Positions 37,322-46,029 of a stretch of DNA of 64,000 bases are shown one piece after another (the first letter of the stretch is position 1; every line of letters begins with the position of its first letter). The notes under the pieces are model-generated. The model was not told the DNA's origin. It ran no database searches and was given only the letters and a program-made list of their open reading frames with translations. The position numbers and the translations under genes were made by a program. Source of the stretch: Pseudomonas sp. RIT-PI-q (GTDB lineage Bacteria > Pseudomonadota > Gammaproteobacteria > Pseudomonadales > Pseudomonadaceae); the NCBI RefSeq assembly GCF_001297125.1, contig NZ_LHPC01000054.1, forward strand, positions 62,001 to 126,000, given 5' to 3'.

Positions 37322-38257
37322 ATGGCCAGCCAAGACATCATCGCCCGTTCGGCCACTACCACGTTGCCGTCGTCAGTGCGCAATCAGGAAGAAGTGGCCA
37401 AGCTGATCGACACCACCAAGTGCATTGGCTGCAAGGCGTGCCAGGTCGCCTGCTCGGAATGGAACGAGCTGCGCGACGACGTCGGTCACAACCACGGCAC
37501 CTACGACAATCCTCAGGACCTCACCGCAGAAACCTGGACGCTGATGCGCTTCACCGAGCATGAAACCGACGCCGGCAACCTTGAGTGGTTGATCCGCAAG
37601 GACGGCTGCATGCACTGTGCCGAGCCCGGCTGCCTGGCGGCGTGCCCCAGCCCTGGTGCGATCATCAAGCACGCCAACGGCATCGTCGATTTCGACCAGG
37701 ACCATTGCATCGGCTGCGGTTATTGCATCACCGGTTGCCCGTTCAACATTCCGCGCATCTCGCAAAAGGATCACAAGGCCTACAAATGCACGCTGTGTTC
37801 GGACCGGGTCGCCGTGGGCCTGGAGCCGGCCTGCGTGAAAACCTGCCCGACCGGCGCCATCGTCTTCGGCACCAAGGAAGACATGAAGGAACATGCGGCG
37901 GAGCGCATCGTCGACCTCAAGAGTCGGGGCTTCGACAACGCGGGCCTGTACGACCCCGAAGGGGTCGGCGGCACCCACGTCATGTACGTGCTGCACCACG
38001 CCGACACGCCGAAGTTGTATGCCGGCCTACCGAGCGCGCCGACCATCAGTCCGTTGGTGGACTTGTGGAAGGGCGTGAGCAAACCCTTGGGGTTGCTGGC
38101 CATGGGGCTGGCGGTGCTGGCCGGTTTCTTCCACTACGTGCGCGTCGGACCACAGCTGGTTGAGGAGGATGAACTGCCGCCCACGGTCGATCCTGCGGTG
38201 CATGAGGTCGATCCGTCGGTACACACCTTTGATCCGCGCGGGGAGAACAGACCATGA
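37322..38257 (+). CDS. fdnH: Formate dehydrogenase iron-sulfur subunit (FdnH)
   Basis: Encodes 311 aa. Four ferredoxin-type cysteine clusters are visible: CIGCKACQVACSEWNE, CMHCAEPGCLAACPSPGAI, CIGCGYCITGCPFNIP and CTLCSDRVAVGLEPACVKTC. A single C-terminal membrane helix (LGLLAMGLAVLAGFFHYV) anchors it; it carries electrons from FdnG to the haem subunit FdnI. The ATG follows the fdnG stop codon directly. Confidence 0.96.
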   Translation: MASQDIIARSATTTLPSSVRNQEEVAKLIDTTKCIGCKACQVACSEWNELRDDVGHNHGTYDNPQDLTAETWTLMRFTEHETDAGNLEWLIRKDGCMHCAEPGCLAACPSPGAIIKHANGIVDFDQDHCIGCGYCITGCPFNIPRISQKDHKAYKCTLCSDRVAVGLEPACVKTCPTGAIVFGTKEDMKEHAAERIVDLKSRGFDNAGLYDPEGVGGTHVMYVLHHADTPKLYAGLPSAPTISPLVDLWKGVSKPLGLLAMGLAVLAGFFHYVRVGPQLVEEDELPPTVDPAVHEVDPSVHTFDPRGENRP

Positions 38258-38907
38258 TCCGCAGACAGATCCTGCGCTACACCTCGAACCAGCGCACCAA
38301 CCACTGGCTGGTGGCGATTTTCTTCTTCATGGCGGCGCTGTCGGGGCTGGCGTTGTTTCATCCGGCACTGTTCTGGCTGACCAACCTGTTTGGCGGCGGG
38401 CCGTGGACGCGCATCCTGCATCCGTTCATGGGCGTGGTGATGTTCATGCTGTTTCTGGGATTGGTGATTCAATTCTTCCGGGCGAATTTCTTTATCAGCA
38501 ATGACCGCTTGTGGCTGCGGCGTGTCGGGCGGGTGATCCGCAACGAAGAAGAGGGTGTGCCGCCCATTGGCAAGTACAACCCCGGGCAGAAGCTGCTGTT
38601 CTGGACATTGCTGCTGTGCATGCTGGTGTTGCTGTTCAGCGGCCTGGTGATCTGGCGGGTGTACTTCAGCGATTACTTCGGCATTACGTCGATTCGCTGG
38701 GCGATGCTGCTGCATGCGCTGGCCGGGTTTGTACTGATACTGAGCATCATCGTGCACATCTATGCCGGCATCTGGATCAAGGGTTCGGTCAACGCCATGC
38801 TGCATGGCTGGGTCAGCCGCGCCTGGGCGAAGAAGCACCATGAACTCTGGTATCGGGAAGTGACCCGCGACGAGAACCCCGACCGGCCGATCAGCAAAAA
38901 AGGATAA
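38254..38907 (+). CDS. fdnI: Formate dehydrogenase cytochrome b556 subunit (FdnI)
   Basis: Encodes 217 aa with four membrane helices (NHWLVAIFFFMAALSGLALF; ILHPFMGVVMFMLFLGLVIQ; LLFWTLLLCMLVLLFSGLVI; RWAMLLHALAGFVLILSIIV). Histidines in helices 2 and 4 are the haem b ligands. It reduces quinone, completing the formate:quinone chain. It overlaps fdnH by 4 nt (ATGA). Confidence 0.95.
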   Translation: MIRRQILRYTSNQRTNHWLVAIFFFMAALSGLALFHPALFWLTNLFGGGPWTRILHPFMGVVMFMLFLGLVIQFFRANFFISNDRLWLRRVGRVIRNEEEGVPPIGKYNPGQKLLFWTLLLCMLVLLFSGLVIWRVYFSDYFGITSIRWAMLLHALAGFVLILSIIVHIYAGIWIKGSVNAMLHGWVSRAWAKKHHELWYREVTRDENPDRPISKKG

Positions 38908-38911
38908 CCCC

Positions 38912-39838
38912 TTGGCGACGATTCTTGAGCCTGGAGAGATCGAAGCGGCGGCGAGTTCACCGCCGTTTCTGCATCAGCCACCGAACAACCTGTTCACCCT
39001 GCGCGCCTTGCGTCTGGAACACCTGGCCGAAGGCAATCCGCTGGCCGATTACCTGCGAATGGTGGCGGGCCTGTGCCACGTGCAGCAGCGTTTGCTGGAC
39101 GATCCGCCCGTATCGGCCATACCTGATCCTGAACGCCTGCGGTTGTGCCAGCAACACGGCTTGCCACCGTTCGCCGCCGATAGCCTGGCACGCGAGGTGG
39201 GTTGGTTGCCGTGGCTCGACGCCTTGTTGCAGCGTTACGCGTCACCCACGCAACCTGCGGTCGAGAACGCCGTGGCGACCTTGCGCAAGGCCGATGCCGG
39301 GCAACGCAAGGCGTGGGCGATTGCCTTGGTCAGTGGTCAGTACGCGCTGGTGCCGGCAGCGTTGGTGCCGTTTCTCGGCGCCGCATTGCAGGCCGCCTGG
39401 AGTCACTGGCTGCTGCACACGCCTGACCTTGCACTGAAACCCGGCGACAGCCTCAATCAGTGCCCGGCCTGTGGTTCGCCGGCCATGGCCGGGGTGATTC
39501 GCCATCGCGGCAAATACAACGGTTTGCGTTACCTGGTGTGCTCGCTGTGCGCCTGCGAATGGCATGTGGTGCGGGTCAAATGCGTGTATTGCGAACAGAG
39601 CAAAGGCCTGGAATATGTGCGCCTCGATGACGACCGTCACGCCGCCAATCAGGCACCGTTGCGCGCGGAAGTCTGTCCCGGTTGCCGCAGCTACCTGAAA
39701 CTGCTTTATCTGGAAAACGACGCCGAGGCCGAGGCGCTGTCGGCGGACCTGACCAGCCTGATGCTGGACATGCGCCTTGAGCAGGAAGGTTATTTACGCC
39801 CGGCACCGAATCTTCTGCTCGCTCCCGGAGGCGATTAA
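38912..39838 (+). CDS. fdhE: Formate dehydrogenase accessory protein FdhE
   Basis: Encodes 308 aa with paired CxxC rubredoxin-like motifs (CPACGSP, CSLCACEW, CVYCEQSKG, CPGCRSY). FdhE binds and helps mature FdnG before Tat export. The start is TTG 38912, with AAGGA 8 nt upstream, only 4 nt after fdnI. It belongs to the same operon. Confidence 0.94.
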   Translation: MATILEPGEIEAAASSPPFLHQPPNNLFTLRALRLEHLAEGNPLADYLRMVAGLCHVQQRLLDDPPVSAIPDPERLRLCQQHGLPPFAADSLAREVGWLPWLDALLQRYASPTQPAVENAVATLRKADAGQRKAWAIALVSGQYALVPAALVPFLGAALQAAWSHWLLHTPDLALKPGDSLNQCPACGSPAMAGVIRHRGKYNGLRYLVCSLCACEWHVVRVKCVYCEQSKGLEYVRLDDDRHAANQAPLRAEVCPGCRSYLKLLYLENDAEAEALSADLTSLMLDMRLEQEGYLRPAPNLLLAPGGD

Positions 39839-39888
39839 GCACAACGGCTACACTCAGGCGCGACGGTCAACGTTTGCGGGAGCGCCTG

Positions 39889-41319
39889 ATGTCCTCCAGA
39901 TCCGCCAGCTCAACCCTGCGGCTGCCCTCCATCGACAGTTTGCTGCGCCATCCTGCCTGCCAGCCATTGGCCGAGCGTTACGGGCGTGACGCGCTGCTGA
40001 GCAGCCTGCGGCAATTGCTTGAAGACTTGCGTGCGCAGGTTGTCTCAGGGCAAATCGACGCCATTGAAATCGCTCCTGAAGTCTTGGCCGGCAGGGCGGG
40101 AGAACGCTTGGCCACTCCGCATCGCAGCCATATCCGCCGCGTGTTCAACCTGACCGGCACCGTCCTGCACACCAACCTCGGTCGCGCACTGTTGCCAGAG
40201 GAAGCTATCGATGCGGTGCTGATCGCCGCACGCTATCCGCTCAATCTCGAATTTGACCTGCACAGCGGCAAGCGCGGCGACCGTGATGATTTGATCGAAG
40301 GCCTGATTCGCGAGTTGACCGGCGCCGAGGCGGTGACGGTGGTCAACAACAATGCCGCTGCAGTATTGCTGACCCTCAACAGCCTGGGCGCGAGGAAGGA
40401 AGGCATCATTTCCCGAGGCGAACTGATTGAAATCGGCGGCGCTTTTCGCATCCCCGATATCATGGCGCGCGCCGGGGTGAAGCTGCACGAAGTGGGCACC
40501 ACCAACCGCACCCATGCCCGGGATTACGAAGCCGCCATCGGTCCGCGCAGCGGTTTGCTCATGCGTGTGCACGCGAGCAATTACAGCATTCAGGGGTTCA
40601 CCACGAGTGTTCCGACGGCGCAACTGGCGGCGTTGGCCCACAAACATGGGCTGCCGCTACTGGAAGACCTCGGCAGCGGCAGCCTGTTGGACTTGACGGG
40701 CCGGGGCTTGCCCGCCGGACCGACGGTGCATCAGGCGCTGATCGATGGCGCGGACATCGTCACGTTCAGTGGCGACAAATTGCTCGGCGGTCCGCAAGCC
40801 GGGTTGATTGTCGGGCGCAAGGAACTGATCGCGAAGATCAAGAAGAACCCACTCAAGCGAGCCCTGCGGGTCGACAAACTGACCTTGGCTGCCCTCGAAG
40901 CGGTGTTGAGCCTGTACCGCGATCCGGATCGCCTGGCCGAACGCCTGCCGGCATTGCGCCTGCTGACCCGTCCTCAGGCCGACATCCTCGCGCAAGCCGA
41001 ACGCCTGCAACCGTCGCTGGCACAGGTGCTGGGCGATGGCTGGAGCGTCAGCGCGGTGCCGGCGCTGGGCATGATCGGCAGCGGCAGCCAACCCGTGGCG
41101 CGCTTGCCGAGTGCCGCGTTGTGTCTGCGGCCGCAGGCGTCGAAACGTCTGCGCGGGCGCTGCTTGCTCAATCTGGAAGCGGGCCTGCGTGCGTTGCCGA
41201 TTCCGGTGCTCGGGCGCATCGATGACGACGCCGTGTGGCTGGACCTGCGGCAACTGGACGACGAGCCGGCGTGGCTGGCTCAACTCGATCAATTGCAGGA
41301 GGAGGGTGCGCCAGGGTGA
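39889..41319 (+). CDS. selA: L-seryl-tRNA(Sec) selenium transferase (SelA)
   Basis: Encodes 476 aa of PLP enzyme; the Schiff-base Lys297 is in FSGDKLLGGPQAG, next to the position of E. coli Lys295. It converts Ser-tRNA(Sec) to Sec-tRNA(Sec) using selenophosphate. ATG 39889, 7 nt after GGGAG, is preferred to an in-frame TTG at 39874. It starts 50 nt after fdhE, which links selenocysteine synthesis with the only selenoprotein seen in this window. Confidence 0.96.
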   Translation: MSSRSASSTLRLPSIDSLLRHPACQPLAERYGRDALLSSLRQLLEDLRAQVVSGQIDAIEIAPEVLAGRAGERLATPHRSHIRRVFNLTGTVLHTNLGRALLPEEAIDAVLIAARYPLNLEFDLHSGKRGDRDDLIEGLIRELTGAEAVTVVNNNAAAVLLTLNSLGARKEGIISRGELIEIGGAFRIPDIMARAGVKLHEVGTTNRTHARDYEAAIGPRSGLLMRVHASNYSIQGFTTSVPTAQLAALAHKHGLPLLEDLGSGSLLDLTGRGLPAGPTVHQALIDGADIVTFSGDKLLGGPQAGLIVGRKELIAKIKKNPLKRALRVDKLTLAALEAVLSLYRDPDRLAERLPALRLLTRPQADILAQAERLQPSLAQVLGDGWSVSAVPALGMIGSGSQPVARLPSAALCLRPQASKRLRGRCLLNLEAGLRALPIPVLGRIDDDAVWLDLRQLDDEPAWLAQLDQLQEEGAPG

Positions 41320-43220
41320 TCGTCGGAACGGCAGGGCACATCGACCACGGCAAGACGTTATTGCTCCAGTCCTTGACCGGCCAGGCCGGTGATCGTCGCC
41401 GGGAAGAACGTGAACGCGGCATGACCATCGACCTCGGCTATCTCTACGCAGCGCTCGAACCCGGCGCGGCCCTGACCGGTTTTATCGACGTGCCCGGTCA
41501 TGAGCGCTTCACCCACAACATGCTGGCCGGGGCTCAGGGCATTGATCTGGTGTTGTTGGTGGTAGCGGCGGACGACGGCGTCATGCCGCAGACGCGCGAA
41601 CACCTGGCTATCGTCGAACTGCTGGGCATCCCACGGGCATTGATCGCGATCACCAAGTGCGATCGGGTTGATACGGCGAGAGTGCAGGCCGTGCGCGAAC
41701 AAATCGAAGCGTTGCTGGCGCCCGGTCCTTATGCCGATGCGCCGCAGATTGCGTTGTCCAGCGTGACCGGGGAGGGTGTCGATACACTGCGCCAAGCCTT
41801 GCTCGACGCGCAACATGACGTGCTCCAACGCAGTACCCTGGGTGGTTTTCGTTTGCCGATTGACCGTGCCTTCAGCGTGGCCGGTGCCGGTATTGTCGTG
41901 ACCGGCACGGCGCTGTCCGGGCAGGTTGCGGTGGGCGATACGCTGTTGCTCGGTCCGCAGGGCAAACCGGTGCGGGTGCGCGGGCTGCATGCGCAGAACC
42001 AGGCTGCGGACAGCGCATTTGCCGGCCGGCGAGTCGCCTTGAACCTGAGCGCCGAGCGCTTGGCACTGGAGCAGATTCACCGGGGTCACTGGCTGTTGGC
42101 CGACTGGTTGTATGCGCCAACCCAGCGTGTGGACATCGAGATGCACTTGTTGGCCAGCGAACCCCACGCCTTCGAACACTTTCAACCGGTGCACGTGCAC
42201 CTGGGGACTCAGGATGTGACGGGGCGGGTGGCGTTGCTGGAGGGTTCCAGCCTGTTGCCGGGTGAGCGGATGTTCGCGCAGATTCTGCTGAAGGCGCCGG
42301 TGCATGCGGTACAGGGCGATCCGTTGATCCTGCGTGACCAGAGCGCTCAACGCACCCTCGGCGGTGGCCGGGTGCTCGACCTTTTCGCCCCGACCCGACA
42401 ACGCCGAAGTCCCGAGCGTCTGGCGCAGCTACAGGCACTGGCCACAACTGACAGTCTGGAAGCCGTGTTACCTGCGCTGTTGACTAACAGCGCCTCCGGG
42501 CTCGACCCGCAGCAGTTGGAGCGTCAGTTCAACCGTCCGCGCAGCACGTGGGTGTTGCCCGATGACGTGCGTTTGATCGACACCCGCCAAGGTCCGTTGT
42601 TGTTCAGTGCTGACCGTTGGGACGCTTTGAAAGTACCGCTGCTGGAACACCTCGCACGCTTTCATCAACTTGAACCGGATCAAATGGGACCGGACCGCGA
42701 TCGCCTGCGTCGCTTCACCGGCACCACACTGGACCGCCCGACATTCATCAGCCTGCTTGACGAACTGCTGGCCAGCGGTGACATAACGGCCAGCGGGCCA
42801 TGGCTGCATTTACCGGTTCATCAGGTACGTTTGAGTGCAGACGATGAGGCCTTGTGGCAACAGTTGCAGCCGTTGTTCGAGCAGGCCGGTTTCGATCCAC
42901 CGTGGGTGCGCGACTTGGGTCACGATGAAGCCGCGGTGCGCTTGCTGCTGCGCAAAATGGCGCGGCTGGGGTTGCTGCATCAAGTGGTCCGTGACCTGTT
43001 TTACACCGACGCGGTGTTGCGCCGATTGGCGGCTATGCTGATGCAACTGGCGGCCGAGAACCCGGTGATTCAGGTTTCGGCTTTTCGCGATGCGGTGGGC
43101 CTCGGTCGCAAGCGCAGCATTCAGATTCTCGAATACTTCGACCGGATAGGCCTGACCCGACGATTGGGCGACAAACGCCACATCCGTCTCGACAACGCCC
43201 TGGCAACCCAACCTCTGTAG
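41316..43220 (+). CDS. selB: Selenocysteine-specific elongation factor (SelB)
   Basis: Encodes 634 aa. The GTPase domain begins at once (MIVGTAGHIDHGKTLLLQ), with DVPGHERF and TKCDRVD; EF-Tu-like domains 2-3 and the C-terminal winged helices (residues about 380-634, e.g. NPVIQVSAFRDAVGLGRKRS) bind the SECIS. GTG 41316 overlaps the selA stop by 4 nt (GTGA), so translation is coupled; a longer upstream open frame has no SelB sequence. The stop codon is formed inside the first REP of the following array. Confidence 0.96.
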   Translation: MIVGTAGHIDHGKTLLLQSLTGQAGDRRREERERGMTIDLGYLYAALEPGAALTGFIDVPGHERFTHNMLAGAQGIDLVLLVVAADDGVMPQTREHLAIVELLGIPRALIAITKCDRVDTARVQAVREQIEALLAPGPYADAPQIALSSVTGEGVDTLRQALLDAQHDVLQRSTLGGFRLPIDRAFSVAGAGIVVTGTALSGQVAVGDTLLLGPQGKPVRVRGLHAQNQAADSAFAGRRVALNLSAERLALEQIHRGHWLLADWLYAPTQRVDIEMHLLASEPHAFEHFQPVHVHLGTQDVTGRVALLEGSSLLPGERMFAQILLKAPVHAVQGDPLILRDQSAQRTLGGGRVLDLFAPTRQRRSPERLAQLQALATTDSLEAVLPALLTNSASGLDPQQLERQFNRPRSTWVLPDDVRLIDTRQGPLLFSADRWDALKVPLLEHLARFHQLEPDQMGPDRDRLRRFTGTTLDRPTFISLLDELLASGDITASGPWLHLPVHQVRLSADDEALWQQLQPLFEQAGFDPPWVRDLGHDEAAVRLLLRKMARLGLLHQVVRDLFYTDAVLRRLAAMLMQLAAENPVIQVSAFRDAVGLGRKRSIQILEYFDRIGLTRRLGDKRHIRLDNALATQPL

Positions 43221-43451
43221 GAGCTGGCTTGCCAGCGAAAGCGTCCTGTCAGGCAATACATTCATCGAGCCTGCGGACGCCTTCGCTCTGTAGGAGCTGG
43301 CTTGCCAGCGAAAGCGCCCTGTCAGGCAACGCATTCGTGGCACTTACGAACGCCTTCGCTCTGTAGGAGCTGGCTTGCCAGCGAAAGCGTTCTGTCAGGC
43401 AATACATTCGTCTGGGTTGAGGACGCCTTCGCTGGCAAGCCAGCTCCTACA
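43216..43451. repeat. REP cluster between selB and selC
   Basis: Three direct copies of TGTAGGAGCTGGCTTGCCAG begin at 43216, 43289 and 43362 (73-bp period, with TGTCAGGCAAT spacers) and one inverted copy closes the cluster at 43424-43451. The first copy supplies the TAG stop of selB. Confidence 0.9.
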
Positions 43452-43471
43452 AGGATTTACACTGATTTCAA

Positions 43472-43567
43472 GGAAGGCAATCGCGCCCGGTGGCGCGGCC
43501 GGGCTTCAAACCCGGTTGGGGACGGCATCCGTTCCCGGGCAGGTTCGACTCCGGCTGCCTTCCGCCA
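43472..43567 (+). tRNA. selC: tRNA-Sec (anticodon UCA)
   Basis: 96 nt with encoded CCA. The 8-bp acceptor stem GGAAGGCA/TGCCTTCC, 6-bp D stem CGCGCC/GGCGCG, anticodon stem CCGGG/CCCGG with loop CTTCAAA (TCA at 43506-43508) and an 8-bp variable arm GGGGACGG/CCGTTCCC are all characteristic of bacterial tRNA-Sec. The T stem GCAGG/CCGGC has an A-G mismatch in the middle where the E. coli gene has A-U. Confidence 0.97.
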
Positions 43568-43570
43568 TTT

Positions 43571-44911
43571 TTAAAGGTGTCCAAAACTCAGCGGGTACTG
43601 GATAACCACATAAACCCGGTCGATGTCATCACCGGCCTGAGCCGTGTTCGCCCGGTGCGACACATGGGACAGTTGCAGCGACAAGCCCTTGGCCGAGCCG
43701 GATTGCACGACGTAACGCAAATCGATGTCCCGCTCCCAATGCCGTCCGCCATCCCCTTGTTGAGGCACAAACTCGCCGGTCGTCTCGTCGAACGGGTTGT
43801 AGGCCCCGCCCTGGGGCGCATGGGTGCCGTCGATCTGGCTGCCCGTCACATAGCGAGTCATGAAGCTCAGCCCGGGAATCCCGTAGGTCGCCAGGTCGAG
43901 GTCGTAGCGGGCTTGCCAGGAGCGTTCATGGGCGCCGTTGAAGTCGGCGTACTTGATCGAGTTGGCGAGGTAGATGGAGTCGCCACCGACGAAATCGAAC
44001 GGTGTGTCGCCATTGATTTTTTGCCAGGCCAGGGTAAAGGCATGTGCACCGAGGGTGTATTTGCCCGACAGGCTCGATGCCGTGTTGTCGATAGGGCCGG
44101 CCAGCGCTTGGCCGGTGTCCCGCGTGTGATAGACATTGGCGTCGAGGAACACGCTGGACTGTTTCAAGTGCAGGTTGGCGTAGTACTGATGCCAGGTGTC
44201 GGTCAACTCTGAGGCGTAGAGGGCACCGCCGACCGGGCTCTGGGTAAACAGGTCGGCCCCGAGAAACGAAATGCCGCCGGCCTCAGTGTTGGCGCCGTAA
44301 CCAAAAAAGTTGTCCTTGCCCGAAGAACTGTCCTGGTTCTTGAACGCGGTGAAATGGCCAGCCACCAGGTTCATGCCATCGATTTCATGGCTGTTCAACA
44401 AAAAACCGGTGGCGTACTCCGGTTGCAGGCGTTTGTCCGCGGTGTCGAACACCGGGGTTTCCACCAGCATTTCACCAAAGGCCAACGTGGTTCGCGAAGC
44501 CCTGACTTTCACGGCGCCGCCACCGCTGGAGTAGTTGTCTTCGCTGCGGCCGTCAGCGTCCACGGGCAACAGTCCCGTCCCGGAATGGCCCTTGCCTCCG
44601 TCCAGTTTCAATCCCAAAAACGCGTGCGCATCGAGGCCAACGCCCATCGTGCCAGGTGTGAAACCGGATTCGAAAGTGCCGATAAAGCCTTGAGCCCACT
44701 CCTGTTTATAGTTTTTGTCCGCCGGTGACGGGGACCGGTAGTCACTGTTGAGGTAGAAGTTTCGACTGAGCACCGAAAGCGCCGACCCGTCCAGAAAACC
44801 CTCGGCGTTTTCTGCCGGTTCGTTGGCCCGGGCTGTCCCGGCCGTGCCGGCGACCAACACCAACAACAAAAATGGCACCCCGGGTTTCAGGTCTTGCGAG
44901 GAACACTTCAT
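43571..44911 (-). CDS. OprD-family outer-membrane porin
   Basis: Encodes 446 aa with a signal peptide (FLLLVLVAGTAGTARA) and the OprD opening LSVLSRNFYLNSDYR, then QEWAQGFIGTFESGFTPG and aromatic beta-strands to the C-terminus (VYVVIQYPLSFGHL). OprD porins are substrate-specific channels for amino acids or aromatic acids; the ligand is not deducible. ATG 44911 opens the signal peptide; the frame upstream is open but unlikely. The stop codon lies 4 nt past the convergent selC gene. Confidence 0.9.
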   Translation of the reverse strand: MKCSSQDLKPGVPFLLLVLVAGTAGTARANEPAENAEGFLDGSALSVLSRNFYLNSDYRSPSPADKNYKQEWAQGFIGTFESGFTPGTMGVGLDAHAFLGLKLDGGKGHSGTGLLPVDADGRSEDNYSSGGGAVKVRASRTTLAFGEMLVETPVFDTADKRLQPEYATGFLLNSHEIDGMNLVAGHFTAFKNQDSSSGKDNFFGYGANTEAGGISFLGADLFTQSPVGGALYASELTDTWHQYYANLHLKQSSVFLDANVYHTRDTGQALAGPIDNTASSLSGKYTLGAHAFTLAWQKINGDTPFDFVGGDSIYLANSIKYADFNGAHERSWQARYDLDLATYGIPGLSFMTRYVTGSQIDGTHAPQGGAYNPFDETTGEFVPQQGDGGRHWERDIDLRYVVQSGSAKGLSLQLSHVSHRANTAQAGDDIDRVYVVIQYPLSFGHL

Positions 44912-44931
44912 GGACCAAACACCACGGTGGC

Positions 44932-44966
44932 AGCGACTCCGGAACTCTGCGGAGTCGCTTGTTTTT
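44932..44966. terminator. Hairpin with T-run between porin and hydrolase genes
   Basis: AGCGACTCCG and CGGAGTCGCT are perfect 10-bp arms, followed on the plus strand by TGTTTTT. It follows the hydrolase gene on the minus strand, but the T-run would stop transcripts coming from the left (selC side). Confidence 0.6.
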
Positions 44967-44975
44967 AGCAGGCGC

Positions 44976-45629
44976 TTAATGGCCTTCCGAAGCACCAAAC
45001 ATGGTCTTGGCGTAGATCAGGCCCAGACCGTAGGCGCCGCCATTGGCAATCGAGGTTTTCACCGTTTCATCGTAAGTCTCGCTACGCGCCCAGTCACGCT
45101 GCAGCTCAAGCAGGTATTGCAACGAAGTCATCGGCCGCGCGCCGATCTGGATCATGCGCTGCATGGCCATTTCATGGGCTTCGGTGGTGACGTCGCCACA
45201 GGCATCGGCAATCACATACACCTCAAAACCCTGGTCAATGGCCGACAGCGCCGGGCCGACGATGCATACGGAAGTCCACAGGCCGGCCAGGACGATTTTC
45301 TGCTTGCCGAATGTGTTGACCTCGACGGCAATGCGCTCGTCTTCCCACGTGTTCATGCTAGTACGGTCGATGACGTTGTGTTCCGGGAACACCGATTTGA
45401 TTTCATCGAAGATCGGGCCGGAAAAACTCTTCTCGGCAACGGTGGTGAGGATGGTCGAGACCTTGAACCCACGCGCAGCCTTGGCGACGAGCGCGGCGTT
45501 ATTGCGCAGGGTGACGGCGTCGATCGACTTGGTCGCAAAGGACATTTGCGACTGGTGATCGATCATGATCAGCGTGTGGTCGGTCGGGGTCAGCAGGGTT
45601 TTGCCAGGAACAGCTTTTGCGATGGCCAT
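44976..45629 (-). CDS. Isochorismatase-family hydrolase (YcaC-like)
   Basis: Encodes 217 aa, cytoplasmic. Candidate catalytic residues are Asp24 (MIDHQSQMSF) and the nucleophile Cys122 in LWTSVCIVGPAL; WEDERIAVEV and DACGDVTTEAHEMAMQRM are typical of the YcaC group. The substrate is unknown. ATG 45629 has AAGGACAT upstream. It may be cotranscribed with the porin, though a strong hairpin lies between. Confidence 0.87.
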   Translation of the reverse strand: MAIAKAVPGKTLLTPTDHTLIMIDHQSQMSFATKSIDAVTLRNNAALVAKAARGFKVSTILTTVAEKSFSGPIFDEIKSVFPEHNVIDRTSMNTWEDERIAVEVNTFGKQKIVLAGLWTSVCIVGPALSAIDQGFEVYVIADACGDVTTEAHEMAMQRMIQIGARPMTSLQYLLELQRDWARSETYDETVKTSIANGGAYGLGLIYAKTMFGASEGH

Positions 45630-45760
45630 GACGATGTCCTTACGGGGTGAGTGAGGAAGTCATGGTTACGTAGATCGCGGCGGGGATATTGAATCGGTGT
45701 GCTGTGTTTGGGTTTTTTTGCGGAGAAGGGCCAAGGGGGCCCACGGTGGGGCATTGGACC

Positions 45761-46004
45761 CTGTAGCAGCTGTCGAGCTTGCGAGGCTGCGTTCGGCTGC
45801 GAAGCAGTCGTAAAGTCAGACAATGCGGTGTGTCAGATTCACCGCGTACACAGGATTGACGACTGCTTCGCAGCCGAACGCAGCCTCGCAAGCTCGACAG
45901 CTGCTACAGAGCCGGGCGCAGCCTCGCAGGCTCGACAGCTGCTACAGAACCGGGCGCAGCCTCGCAAGCTCGACAGCTGCTACAGAGCCGGGTGCAGCCT
46001 CGCA
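45761..46004. repeat. REP pair with 38-bp tandem tail
   Basis: A full REP pair of the ctgtagcagctgtcgag family (45761-45909) continues into truncated direct copies (CTGCTACAGAGCCGGGCGCA ...) starting at 45901, 45939 and 45977, an exact 38-bp period, ending in a fragment at about 46004. The 400-nt gap shows no gene. Confidence 0.85.
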
Positions 46005-46029
46005 TGACGTTATCGCGCGAGGCTGGCGG

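Noticed and set aside
45630..46029. Small protein genes in the REP cluster upstream of phbC
   Set aside because: Frames consist of translated REP repeats on both strands without ribosome sites.
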